Program-made: the position numbers and the translations under genes | Shown here: positions 38,301 through 45,535 of the stretch, in pieces | How the letters are laid out: the number at the start of each line of letters is the position of its first letter | How positions within the stretch are numbered: position 1 is the first letter of the stretch | Notes under the pieces: model-generated | Told to the model about the DNA's origin: nothing | The model's database searches: none | What the model saw: only the letters and a program-made list of their open reading frames with translations | NCBI GenBank assembly: GCA_021775875.1 | Contig: JAJFHA010000011.1 | Span: forward strand, 262,178-326,177 | Length of the DNA stretch: 64,000 nt | From: Hyphomicrobiales bacterium | GTDB taxonomy: Bacteria; Pseudomonadota; Alphaproteobacteria; Rhizobiales; NORP267 | Direction: 5' to 3'

Positions 38301-38552
38301 GCGGACAATTGTCCAGTTGGTGAGACCGATCGTAATGTTGTTGCCGACAGCGCCTTGTTCAAAGCCGCCATTAAGGATCAGGTTGCTGCCCGAACCACCG
38401 CTCTGAATATAGTTCCACGTTCCATTGTCACGCAGAATGACTGGTTTGCCATTATTGTCAGTGCCGCGAATATCGGCCAACAGAGGCGTTGCAAAAACGA
38501 AAAAGATAGCGGCGGGAATGCTTGCCAATTTACCCAGGAAAGAAATATTCAT
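35391..38552 (-). CDS. Large secreted mosaic protein with DUF642, DUF4214 pair, WSC and DNRLRE domains
   Basis: A 1053-residue exported protein, with a signal peptide at 1-26 (cleavage near LLADI). Domains in order: a small WNY-type module (27-50), a DUF642-like carbohydrate-binding domain (57-208), two DUF4214 repeats (about 250-300 and 305-355), a GTG-rich linker (360-392), a beta-sandwich domain similar to the C-terminal module of GH32-like enzymes (393-550), a Cys-rich WSC domain (572-667), a DNRLRE beta-sandwich (706-907), a PT-rich linker (908-935) and an unrecognised C-terminal domain with five cysteines (941-1053). No catalytic domain is recognised; adhesion or glycan binding at the surface is inferred. 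An FNR-type site lies about 70 bases upstream. Confidence 0.82.
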   Translation of the reverse strand: MNISFLGKLASIPAAIFFVFATPLLADIRGTDNNGKPVILRDNGTWNYIQSGGSGSNLILNGGFEQGAVGNNITIGLTNWTIVRENIDVVQGYWQQIEGNRSVDMAGTYGSGAIQQSFNTIAGSRYQLSFFMAGNPSCDNPAKEMRVRAGNQSATFNFNTQGRSRGQMGWRQAGWSFIANRTQTNLIFESTGPNRGCGIALDDVSVVLGGAAGSATGGGVGVPGTAPGNVPGGAIATGNLSDAHGRPCAPDPAFVASLYQSILDRQPEPAGLNNWIGQLSSGKSRGWVISKFFMSREYTGFGKNNIDFVRDAYQSILGREPEPRGHSHWIRRLNRNLTRDAMIQHFLNSPEYTGIMARCGTGTGGAGTGGTGTGGSGPGTGTGAGTGGSTGGNITWNFETGNINGWVTTGTAFNNQPTFGDNPTARRRGQPSRHAGNYWIGTYEMYQGRTTETPGNVQGDGPKGTMTTNVFTIPTGSVNFLVGGGNSAQERVELLVGGQSVISVTGQNTETMRRVTWDLTPWAGRRGQIRLVDQSSGGWGHINADDFRFENPPTSGGAAGSSGQTSMPGGTSLGCFAENRDIAPRGLRGRVLNDYMIPDDPRMTQEKCVAFCAGNGALYAGVQYGRWCFCGSGRFDAAGPSNACTMQCSGNPAQNCGGPYANEVFSTGAGTGGTSGSSGQTSLPNSNAAGGTQQQVPGGASVTTPTSSQFIVFSAAQTNLEDVDVYEYTYLNWNNANWGAVKNMTIASNSSGVADTRRRIYIRFDHTNLGGPLSPNARVELALTTAGGSGEGDVEARVYAVTSPWQEGNGTYHSGQMEQNAAAGTISWSNQPTFSASRPWAVRMINSSSATYLFNISDLVRAWQSGQMPNYGLVIVGATEGSGRYKFVFHSSEQTDPLWQPKILVTGGGVQTPTTSPPVSTTPPTSPPGQTGQTGPSGATGNYLTCRNNDNVERGCGPHLSAHTYFFAPSNVDRIVDIMWDTGSGLDCKSELRLESGQGNSLGIYGDFTVNSSINGNTVNPSILDIVIFAGTDTIRISDHNTCYIDDSSIRFH
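37377..37475 (-). repeat. Gly-Thr-Gly linker repeat inside the mosaic protein gene
   Basis: Codons 360-392 of the mosaic protein form an irregular short repeat of GTGG and GTG units in a 99-base stretch. Such tracts act as flexible linkers and can change length by slippage. Here it separates the DUF4214 pair from the following beta-sandwich. Confidence 0.7.
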
Positions 38553-38615
38553 GATATCTCCACAGAATCCGGTCTGCCCGCATGGAGTACATTAGGACGT
38601 TTGGTTATGCCTTCC

Positions 38616-38629
38616 TTGATGGAAATCAA
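38616..38629. promoter_or_regulatory. Perfect FNR/FixK-type palindrome upstream of the mosaic protein gene
   Basis: TTGAT-GGAA-ATCAA matches the FNR/Anr/FixK/NnrR consensus exactly and has an extra pairing C and G outside. Its centre is 70 bases upstream of the mosaic-protein ATG at 38552. If the activator is at the classical -41.5 position, transcription would start near 38581, giving a 5' leader of about 29 bases. It overlaps the last codons of the upstream ligase gene. Confidence 0.75.
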
Positions 38630-39999
38630 GTTGTAGGATAAATCTCGGTGAGATTGGTTTTATGCGCACTGCGCGGCAATTTGTTTGGCGGAATCCAGTC
38701 AATCGCAGCGCCAATACGTAATTGTTGACGTAAATGATCAATAATCCGGTTGGCCAGATCATCCAGTTCGCCGGTGCCGATTTTGTCGCCATGTTCGATC
38801 ATCAAGTTCACAGGTGAAGAAATTTTCGGACCGGGCGCTTCCAATATAATCCGGAACGCCCCGGTAATGTCCGGCAGGAATTTGAATAATTCGTTCTGAA
38901 TCGCGGCCGGGTACACATTGACCCCTTTCACGATCAACATGTCGTCAGCGCGGCCAATAATCGAAAACCGCAATCCCGGTGTGCCACTCGGGCAGGGGGA
39001 GGTTATCACCCGAGCCACATCACCCATGGCATAACGCATGAATGGGCCACCCTGCCAATTCAGAAATGTCCAGACCATTTCGCCTTGTGATCCGTCTTCC
39101 AGCGAGATCGGGTCTTTCGTAACAGGGTCCACCAATTCAAGAATGCAATGGTCTGGCGAAATGAAATACATACCGCTGAATTGTTCAGCAGGCTCGTCGC
39201 GCGATATGCCGTGAAAAGCGTGGCCGCCGCCGGTATGATCAAAAATCCGTGCGCCGCCAAATCCGTCCGCCAAAGCAACCCGTACCGACGGGTCGCCGCC
39301 GCCCGGTTCGCCGGCGCAGAAGAAGGTTTTGATGCCAAGTGCCGCTGCCGGCTCGCCGGTATGTTTGTGGCATTGTTCTATCAGATGCAGCCCGAAGGAA
39401 GGCGTCGCTATCAACGCGCTGGCTTTGGTCAACGCGATGAAATCCAGTACCCGTTTGGTGCCGCCTTCAACGCCGACCGGGACGCAGGCCGCCCCCATAT
39501 GCATGATGCCCTGACTAAGCGGCAGGCCACCGGTGAACATGCTCAGGGACAAAGCCTGAATGATAGTGTCGCCGGGGCGCATACCAGCGCGCCAGTATTT
39601 GCGGGCATGCATCTCGTTGACGATATCCACGTCATTTTGTGTGGCCGCATAAAGTGTCGGTATACCTGTGGTGCCGGAGGTGGCGTTGATGCGAACAACC
39701 TGGTCGCGCGGGGCGCAATTGAGGAGCGCCAGCGGGTCGCCATGTTCTGCCAACCCGCGCTCTTGAGCCAGACGGTGTTCGTCTTTGTTCATCAAAGGAA
39801 TACGTTGAAAATCCTGCCAGCTTTTGATGTCATCCGGGGACGCATCAATGGCTGCGAATTTCTCTCTGTAGAATTGAGAATTTTTGAAATTGTATTTCAG
39901 TTGTGGTTCAAGCCGTCGCCATTGCAAGGCACGTATCTCATCAAACCCAAGTGTCTCAACTGGCGGGTTCCAGAAATTTTGAGAGAGAGGCGGGGTCAT
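38626..39999 (-). CDS. PaaK-like phenylacetate-CoA ligase family protein
   Basis: A 457-residue adenylate-forming ligase of the PaaK-type group. Motifs are NATSGTTGIPTLYAAT (P-loop), a substrate-region FCAGEPGGG, a DHTGGGHAFHG block, MVWTFLNWQGGPFMRYAMGDV, GRADDMLIVKGVNVYP, and a C-terminal RSAHKTNL near the position of the usual catalytic lysine. It is expected to convert an aryl or alkyl carboxylate into its CoA thioester. It begins one base after the VOC gene stop and is the last gene of the five-gene operon. Confidence 0.9.
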   Translation of the reverse strand: MTPPLSQNFWNPPVETLGFDEIRALQWRRLEPQLKYNFKNSQFYREKFAAIDASPDDIKSWQDFQRIPLMNKDEHRLAQERGLAEHGDPLALLNCAPRDQVVRINATSGTTGIPTLYAATQNDVDIVNEMHARKYWRAGMRPGDTIIQALSLSMFTGGLPLSQGIMHMGAACVPVGVEGGTKRVLDFIALTKASALIATPSFGLHLIEQCHKHTGEPAAALGIKTFFCAGEPGGGDPSVRVALADGFGGARIFDHTGGGHAFHGISRDEPAEQFSGMYFISPDHCILELVDPVTKDPISLEDGSQGEMVWTFLNWQGGPFMRYAMGDVARVITSPCPSGTPGLRFSIIGRADDMLIVKGVNVYPAAIQNELFKFLPDITGAFRIILEAPGPKISSPVNLMIEHGDKIGTGELDDLANRIIDHLRQQLRIGAAIDWIPPNKLPRSAHKTNLTEIYPTT

Positions 40000-40416
40000 T
40001 TATTCAGTTGAATGGCTGTCAGGTTGGCAAACTTCAATCAACACATTGCCGGTGGTTTCAGGTTTGAAAAACGCGACCTGGCCATGAGCGCCACCGCGCG
40101 GAAATCCGGCCATGGTTTCTATTCCAGCCGCTTCTATTTTTGAAATGGCTTCGGACACCTCTTCAACCCGCAGCGAGATATGATTGACGCCGCTTTTCTC
40201 GCCCATAATTTCTTTCGCAAACCCGTCGTTAGAGCCGGTATATTGCAACAATTCGATTGTGATGTTCGCGGTTTCAAATTCGGCGATTTTCAAACCCATA
40301 TCCGGCATTTCCTTGGTCGTGCTGGGGCCATCTCCCAACAAACCGGAAAACATTTTGATAGAGGCTTCAAGGTCGTCAACGATAATACCGATATGGTCGA
40401 TATGGGTTTTGGTCAT
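40000..40416 (-). CDS. VOC-family protein (methylmalonyl-CoA epimerase-like)
   Basis: A 138-residue vicinal-oxygen-chelate protein. THIDHIGIIVDDLEASI opens it, and GVNHISLRVEEVSEAI begins the second half. Candidate metal ligands are H6 (HIDHIG), the Glu in ITIELLQY, the His in NHISL and the Glu in VLIEVCQP, a pattern like methylmalonyl-CoA epimerase or glyoxalase. An epimerase acting on a CoA thioester would fit the adjoining ligase. The ATG overlaps the hyuB stop (ATGA) and its own stop abuts the ligase start. Confidence 0.85.
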   Translation of the reverse strand: MTKTHIDHIGIIVDDLEASIKMFSGLLGDGPSTTKEMPDMGLKIAEFETANITIELLQYTGSNDGFAKEIMGEKSGVNHISLRVEEVSEAISKIEAAGIETMAGFPRGGAHGQVAFFKPETTGNVLIEVCQPDSHSTE

Positions 40417-42167
40417 GGGCTGAGGTCTCTCAATTTTGTTGTGGCATCTATATCCACGGCGAAGGTAACAGGATCGATGGCAACACCATAATTGATCCGC
40501 GCTTGCTTCGGCGAAATCAATTCTGCGCGCACGTCTTTCGCCACCAGCTCTGGTGCGCGTTCAAACGGGTTGCCAAAGCCACCGCCACCACCAGCGCGTT
40601 GGCGGTAAATAGAACCTGTTGGAATATCCCGGACCACTTCTTTGGTTTGGGGTTGGCAAATCGTGCCATCTGGATATTCGATTGCCAGCTCATTGCCGCT
40701 GCCATTCTTGCCGCCAAACAGGCCGAATGCGTGCGCGCCATCTTCCAGCCCGTCGCCGAAAGCGATCCCGGTAATGTCTTCTCCCTGGATAATAAATTCG
40801 CATTCGGTGCCATAGCCACCGCGCCATTTTCCGATGCCTGCGGAACCGCCAAGAAATTCATGCTTCAGCAAAAGATGCGGGTCCTGGATTTCAAACATTT
40901 CATAATCCTGATCCTGAAGCCCGCCAGCGCAATTTATCAGACCGATATGGTCAAATCCGTCGGCATTCTGTGTGGCACCAGAACCGCCCTTCAGGGCCAG
41001 AAACAGGATGTCTACGTAGTGCCGCATTTCGTGGCGCGGATCTTTCCCTACAATCACGAAATTCAGCGACCGGTTCCACCCGGCGCTGACCATGCCGGGC
41101 AGGGCATCGGCAAAGGCTCTAAAAATAGCATCAGATGTTGGCCCGGTAATTGAGTTGCCGAACGTTGTTGCAGCGGGATAGGCGGCGTTCAGAAATGACC
41201 CCACCGGGTTGATGATTTTCAACGGCCGGTGCAGGCCGTCATTATGGGGTATATCCGGATTGATAAGCATCAGGAATGTGAGCATCACGGCGGACGCGGT
41301 GGCTGCGAAGGGGGCGTTCACAAAACCGGGTGTTTGCGGCGATGATCCGGTGAAATCGAAGGTAACTTCGTCACCTCGTATCGTCACTGCGAGGTTGATC
41401 AGCATTTCAGAACCATCCCGCACGCCGTCATAATAGGCGGTGCTTTGGCCCTTATAGATGCCATCGGGAATGGCTTCGATTTCCTTGCGGATTATGCGCT
41501 CAGTGGACGTGAATAAATGGCCCACATGGCGCAACAAAATATCGGTTCCATAACGCTCAAACAGGGCTTTGACACCCCGTTCACCAACCACACAGCCGCC
41601 GATTTGTGCTTTGATATCTTCCTGCACAACATCGTAGCGCACATTGGCAAATATCAAGTCCCAAACGTCGCGTCGGCGTTTGCCTTTTTCATAAATCTTG
41701 ACGGCCGGTATCCGCAATGCTTCCTGCCAAACTTCGCGAGCTTCCGGGTTGTAGCCGCCAGCAACAGCGCCACCGATATCTGCCTGATGGCCCTTGCAGG
41801 CAGACCATGCAATCAGTTCGTCTTCCCAGAAAATCGGCTTGAAAATTGCCACATCGGCATTCTGGTTGCCGTGGGAAAAAACATCATTATGGATGATCAC
41901 ATCGCCGTCGGCGATATCGTCACCGAAATAATCGATAATGTGCTCGCAGACCGGCTGCAGGGCGAAAGCGAGCACCGGGATATATTCAGTCTGCTCCAGC
42001 ATCCGCCCTTTGGCGTCGTAGAGCCCTGTTACAAAATCACGGGCTTCATTCAGGATCGGCGAACGGGTGGTGCGCAGCAGCGTCAGCCCCATCTCTTCGG
42101 TGATCGACTTGAAGCGGCGCTGTAATACAGAGACCAGGACCGGATCAATTTTCTGCTCGGTCGTCAT
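40413..42167 (-). CDS. Hydantoinase B/oxoprolinase-family subunit
   Basis: A 584-residue HyuB-type subunit. The N-terminus (DPVLVSVLQRRFKSITEEMG) and the metal-site region (HNDVFSHGNQNADVA, ACKGHQADIGG) are characteristic, as is the C-terminal RQRAGGGGGFGNPFERAPE. With a HyuA partner this family performs ATP-dependent hydrolysis of hydantoins or 5-oxoproline, or carboxylation of ketones as in acetone and acetophenone carboxylases. ATG 42167 overlaps the hyuA stop. Which activity applies cannot be told from the motifs alone. Confidence 0.92.
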   Translation of the reverse strand: MTTEQKIDPVLVSVLQRRFKSITEEMGLTLLRTTRSPILNEARDFVTGLYDAKGRMLEQTEYIPVLAFALQPVCEHIIDYFGDDIADGDVIIHNDVFSHGNQNADVAIFKPIFWEDELIAWSACKGHQADIGGAVAGGYNPEAREVWQEALRIPAVKIYEKGKRRRDVWDLIFANVRYDVVQEDIKAQIGGCVVGERGVKALFERYGTDILLRHVGHLFTSTERIIRKEIEAIPDGIYKGQSTAYYDGVRDGSEMLINLAVTIRGDEVTFDFTGSSPQTPGFVNAPFAATASAVMLTFLMLINPDIPHNDGLHRPLKIINPVGSFLNAAYPAATTFGNSITGPTSDAIFRAFADALPGMVSAGWNRSLNFVIVGKDPRHEMRHYVDILFLALKGGSGATQNADGFDHIGLINCAGGLQDQDYEMFEIQDPHLLLKHEFLGGSAGIGKWRGGYGTECEFIIQGEDITGIAFGDGLEDGAHAFGLFGGKNGSGNELAIEYPDGTICQPQTKEVVRDIPTGSIYRQRAGGGGGFGNPFERAPELVAKDVRAELISPKQARINYGVAIDPVTFAVDIDATTKLRDLSP

Positions 42168-44245
42168 GCCTGCACTGCCGTCATTTCAAAGCTGCCGTAG
42201 CCATCGCAAAACAGGGAATAGTCAGTAGGCACAATGATCGTCGTATTGACCTGTTCGATCACCGCCGGACCTGAAATTATATTGCCGTGGCGCAACTGAT
42301 CACCGTCATAGACATTGACGTCGGCAAAGCAATTTTCCGAGATTAAGAAGATTGAACGCTTGCCTTTCAGGGCTGCGCCGGCATCCGGTCCGGCCATTTT
42401 TTCCATGATCGTTGGCGGCTTGTTGGTGGTCCCGGTCGCCGTCAATCGCAGATTGACCAGTTCGACAATCGTGCCATCACTTTCAAGATCATATCCGTAA
42501 AGCCGGTTATGGGCTTTGTGTAGCGCTGTCGAGATGGCAGCAAAATCAGGACCGGTAAGCAGGTTTTCACCAATTTCGACGGCAACCTCGTGATATTGGC
42601 CGAAATATCGAAGATCGAGGGTATATTTGAAATTGCGCTGTGCGGCGGGAATGCCTTCCGATTGTAATGTCGTGTTGGCCTGCGCGCACATGTCTTCTAT
42701 AGCGGCATGGAACCGAACTGGATCAAGCGTTTGGGGCGTCAATTGAGTATGATAGCTACGCACATAATCGTGTTTGAAATCTGACCACAACATCCCGGCG
42801 GCGCAGAAAATCGAAGATTCGCGCGGCACCAGAATACGGGTCATATCCAGTTCTTCAGCAATCATGGCAGCGTGAACCGGACCGGCACCGCCCGCACAAA
42901 CCAGCGGAATATCGCGCGGGTCAAAGCCCTGCTGGACTGTGATTTCGCGGATACTGGACGCCATGTTGACATTCATGATCCGGTACATGCCAACGGCTGC
43001 TTCGGTAACAGAAAGGCCAAGCGGTTTGGCAATATGGTCTTCAATAGCTCTCGCAGCGGATTTCTTGTCAAGTTTGATCTCGCCGCCAGCGAAAAACCCT
43101 TCATTCAGATAGCCAAGCACGAGGTTGGCATCCGAGCAGGTTGGTTTTTCGCCTCCAAGGCCATAGCAGACCGGGCCGGGCCGTGCACCGGCGCTCATTG
43201 GTCCCATCCGCAACAATCCACCTTCGTCGATCCAGCCAATCGATCCGCCACCAGCTCCGATCGTGTTGATTTCAAGTGTAGGCAGAGCGAGCGCGTGTTT
43301 GTCGATCCGCGCTTCCGTCGTCATGTTGGGCGCGCCATCGCGCACCAATGCCGCGTCCAGACTGGTGCCGCCCATATCCACCGTGATGAAACTTTTGTCC
43401 CCGCGAAGGGCGGTATAGGCCAGGCCTGCAACCGGTGCGGCAGCGGGTCCGGAAAGCAGTGTGGTGGCCGCAAGACGCATCGCCGTTTCTGGTGCCGTGA
43501 CACCGCCGTTAGATTGCATGACCAAAAGCATATTTTGATATTGTGCATTCGCCAGTCGTTTGATCAGGCTGGTGAGGTATCTGCCGAGAATGGGGCCAAC
43601 CGCTGCATTCAACACTGTTGTGCTGATCCGGTCGTAAAACCGCACCTGGCTAAGAATATCGTGAGACGGTGAAAGGTAAGCGCTCGGCATGGCCTTGGCC
43701 ACATAAGCAGCCGCTTGTTCTTCATTGATCTGATTGGCGTAGGAATGCATGAAGCAGATCGCGATTGCCTCCACCCCTTCAGCGCGGAACTGGGCGAGGG
43801 CATCGTCTATATCGTTTGCATCAAGTGCGACGAGGATATTTCCGTCTGCCGTAACACGCTCCTTCACCGGTCGCCGCAACCATCGTGGCACTAATGGCTC
43901 AGCAGCAATCGCCTTATTGTCATACGTCTCTTCGCGAATGCCACGACGCATCTCAAGGGCGTCGCGAAACCCTGCGGTGGTCAGCAACCCAGTACGCGCG
44001 ATATTGCCAGTCAGAACCGCGTTTGTGGTGACGGTTGTGCCGTGGACAATGATCTCGACGTTGGCAAGAAACGATTCTAGATCGAGCGCCCTGTCAGACG
44101 CCATTCTGCCAAGGCCTTCAAGCACGGCGATGGAAGGATCTTGCGGTGTGGAAAGCACTTTGTAGACAGCGGTTTCACCGCCGCCATCCAACAACAAAAA
44201 GTCGGTAAATGTACCACCGACATCAATTCCGATTTTGTATTTCAT
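42164..44245 (-). CDS. Hydantoinase A/oxoprolinase-family subunit
   Basis: A 693-residue ASKHA-fold ATPase subunit. It opens with the phosphate loop GIDVGGTFTDFLLLDGG, followed by VHGTTVTTNAVL, the second phosphate region ITVDMGGTSLDAAL, an SNGGVTAPETAMRLAATTLLSGPAA block (about 240-265), and CAGGAGPVHAA. The HyuA family phosphorylates an enol or amide substrate before hydrolysis or carboxylation. It lies 26 bases after the 85-residue small protein and overlaps hyuB by 4 bases, so the order is small protein, hyuA, hyuB, VOC, PaaK-like. Confidence 0.92.
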   Translation of the reverse strand: MKYKIGIDVGGTFTDFLLLDGGGETAVYKVLSTPQDPSIAVLEGLGRMASDRALDLESFLANVEIIVHGTTVTTNAVLTGNIARTGLLTTAGFRDALEMRRGIREETYDNKAIAAEPLVPRWLRRPVKERVTADGNILVALDANDIDDALAQFRAEGVEAIAICFMHSYANQINEEQAAAYVAKAMPSAYLSPSHDILSQVRFYDRISTTVLNAAVGPILGRYLTSLIKRLANAQYQNMLLVMQSNGGVTAPETAMRLAATTLLSGPAAAPVAGLAYTALRGDKSFITVDMGGTSLDAALVRDGAPNMTTEARIDKHALALPTLEINTIGAGGGSIGWIDEGGLLRMGPMSAGARPGPVCYGLGGEKPTCSDANLVLGYLNEGFFAGGEIKLDKKSAARAIEDHIAKPLGLSVTEAAVGMYRIMNVNMASSIREITVQQGFDPRDIPLVCAGGAGPVHAAMIAEELDMTRILVPRESSIFCAAGMLWSDFKHDYVRSYHTQLTPQTLDPVRFHAAIEDMCAQANTTLQSEGIPAAQRNFKYTLDLRYFGQYHEVAVEIGENLLTGPDFAAISTALHKAHNRLYGYDLESDGTIVELVNLRLTATGTTNKPPTIMEKMAGPDAGAALKGKRSIFLISENCFADVNVYDGDQLRHGNIISGPAVIEQVNTTIIVPTDYSLFCDGYGSFEMTAVQA

Positions 44246-44271
44246 ACTGAACGAGAGTTCTTCGCTCGGTG

Positions 44272-44529
44272 TCAGCGCATACTGGACAGGTTTGCGATCA
44301 GCACATCATTCTTGTTGCGAATTGAATCAGCAATTTTCTGGGCTACGTTTTTGTCGCGGTATTGCAAGCAGGCATCAACAGCGCGATGTTGACCTTCAAG
44401 CAACGCGCGTACAACAGTTGTTTCAACAATGACGCGTACTTTCTCAGCTTGCGCTGCCGTGAGAGGCTTCACGAATACTTCGTTGATTTCTTTTGTTGCC
44501 TTATCAGTAATAGTTTGCAGTTTTTCCAT
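44272..44529 (-). CDS. Small hypothetical protein leading the Hyu/PaaK operon
   Basis: An 85-residue soluble, helical, charged protein (MEKLQTITDKATKEINEV, then TAAQAEKVRVIVETTVVRALLEGQ and NVAQKIADSIRNKNDVLI). It has no signal peptide, one cysteine and no recognised motif. ATG 44529 is supported by GAGGACGGGAA just upstream; the open frame extends to 44628 but lacks such support. Position and spacing (26 bases before hyuA) suggest a small subunit or accessory factor of the Hyu enzyme. This is inference. Confidence 0.65.
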   Translation of the reverse strand: MEKLQTITDKATKEINEVFVKPLTAAQAEKVRVIVETTVVRALLEGQHRAVDACLQYRDKNVAQKIADSIRNKNDVLIANLSSMR

Positions 44530-44752
44530 TTTCCCGTCCTCAGATTTAAAACCAATTGGCACGAAGAGCGCGTTTAGCGCGCCAAAGTCCGCTTGATCAT
44601 CAGGATACACAATATCCTGACCGCACATAGCAGATTTCTGATTTTGTCAACTGATGCGAAATCCCGAAACTACAATCTTGGAAATCAAATCAGCCCGTGC
44701 CATTGTCGCCTTTAGAAATCAAACAGCGGAATTTTTAGCGGAAATGAGTTTT

Positions 44753-45490
44753 ATGAATGTATCCAGCCAGATAAACACAGAATTTAATCCCCCCGACGGC
44801 GTACCGACCAGCAGTGACGATCCGCGAGATTATCTCGCACCGACACCTTATCTGGATAGTGACAATCCAGACGTAATTGCATTTGCTATGGAAGCCACCA
44901 GGGACGCTGTGACCGATGTAGAGAAAGCCGTAAAGCTGTTCTACGCAGTGCGCGATGGCATCCGCTACGACCCGTATGTGACCAGCCGGCAAAAATTCAA
45001 ATATCAGGCTAGCTGGACCTTGTCTCAGGGGCTGGGCTGGTGTGTGCAAAAAGCGATTGTTATGGCAGCCGCAGCGCGGGTAGTCGGTGTTTCGGCGCGG
45101 ATTGGTTACGCGGATGTCCGCAACCATTTAGCCAGCGACCGGTTGTTGGAATTGCTGGGCACAGACGTGTTCGCTTTCCACGGCTGGGTAGAACTTTGGC
45201 TGGAAGACCGCTGGATCAAGGTGACCCCGGTCTTCAACAAGGAATTATGTGAAAAATTCCACGTCAAACCGCAGGAATTTGACGGCTCCGCCGAAGCCTT
45301 GTTCCAGGAACATGATACGCGCGGCAACAAGCATATGGAATATCTGGGTGACCGCGGTTCGTATACAGATTTGCCATTGCAGGAAATGCTTGACGACTTT
45401 GACGAGCGCTATATCGCGTTCGTCAATGACGAAGAAGAAAAAGGCGGCGATTTTCATGCGGAAGCAGAAGCACAGGGTCGCTCATCTTAA
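44753..45490 (+). CDS. Transglutaminase-like superfamily protein
   Basis: A protein of about 245 residues with a transglutaminase core: AVKLFYAVRDGIRYDPY, the catalytic-Cys block GLGWCVQKAIVMAAAARVVGV, the His block FAFHGWVELWLEDRWIKV, and VTPVFN where the third residue is expected. Many bacterial members hydrolyse rather than cross-link amides. No signal peptide is present, so it is cytoplasmic. The frame extends to 44654; starts at 44744 and 44753 are both possible. It is divergent from the Hyu operon and 45 bases before an acyl-CoA synthetase. Confidence 0.8.
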   Translation: MNVSSQINTEFNPPDGVPTSSDDPRDYLAPTPYLDSDNPDVIAFAMEATRDAVTDVEKAVKLFYAVRDGIRYDPYVTSRQKFKYQASWTLSQGLGWCVQKAIVMAAAARVVGVSARIGYADVRNHLASDRLLELLGTDVFAFHGWVELWLEDRWIKVTPVFNKELCEKFHVKPQEFDGSAEALFQEHDTRGNKHMEYLGDRGSYTDLPLQEMLDDFDERYIAFVNDEEEKGGDFHAEAEAQGRSS

Positions 45491-45535
45491 GCGCCGGATC
45501 GAAGCATTAAATAAATAGTATCAGGGGCAGGGACT

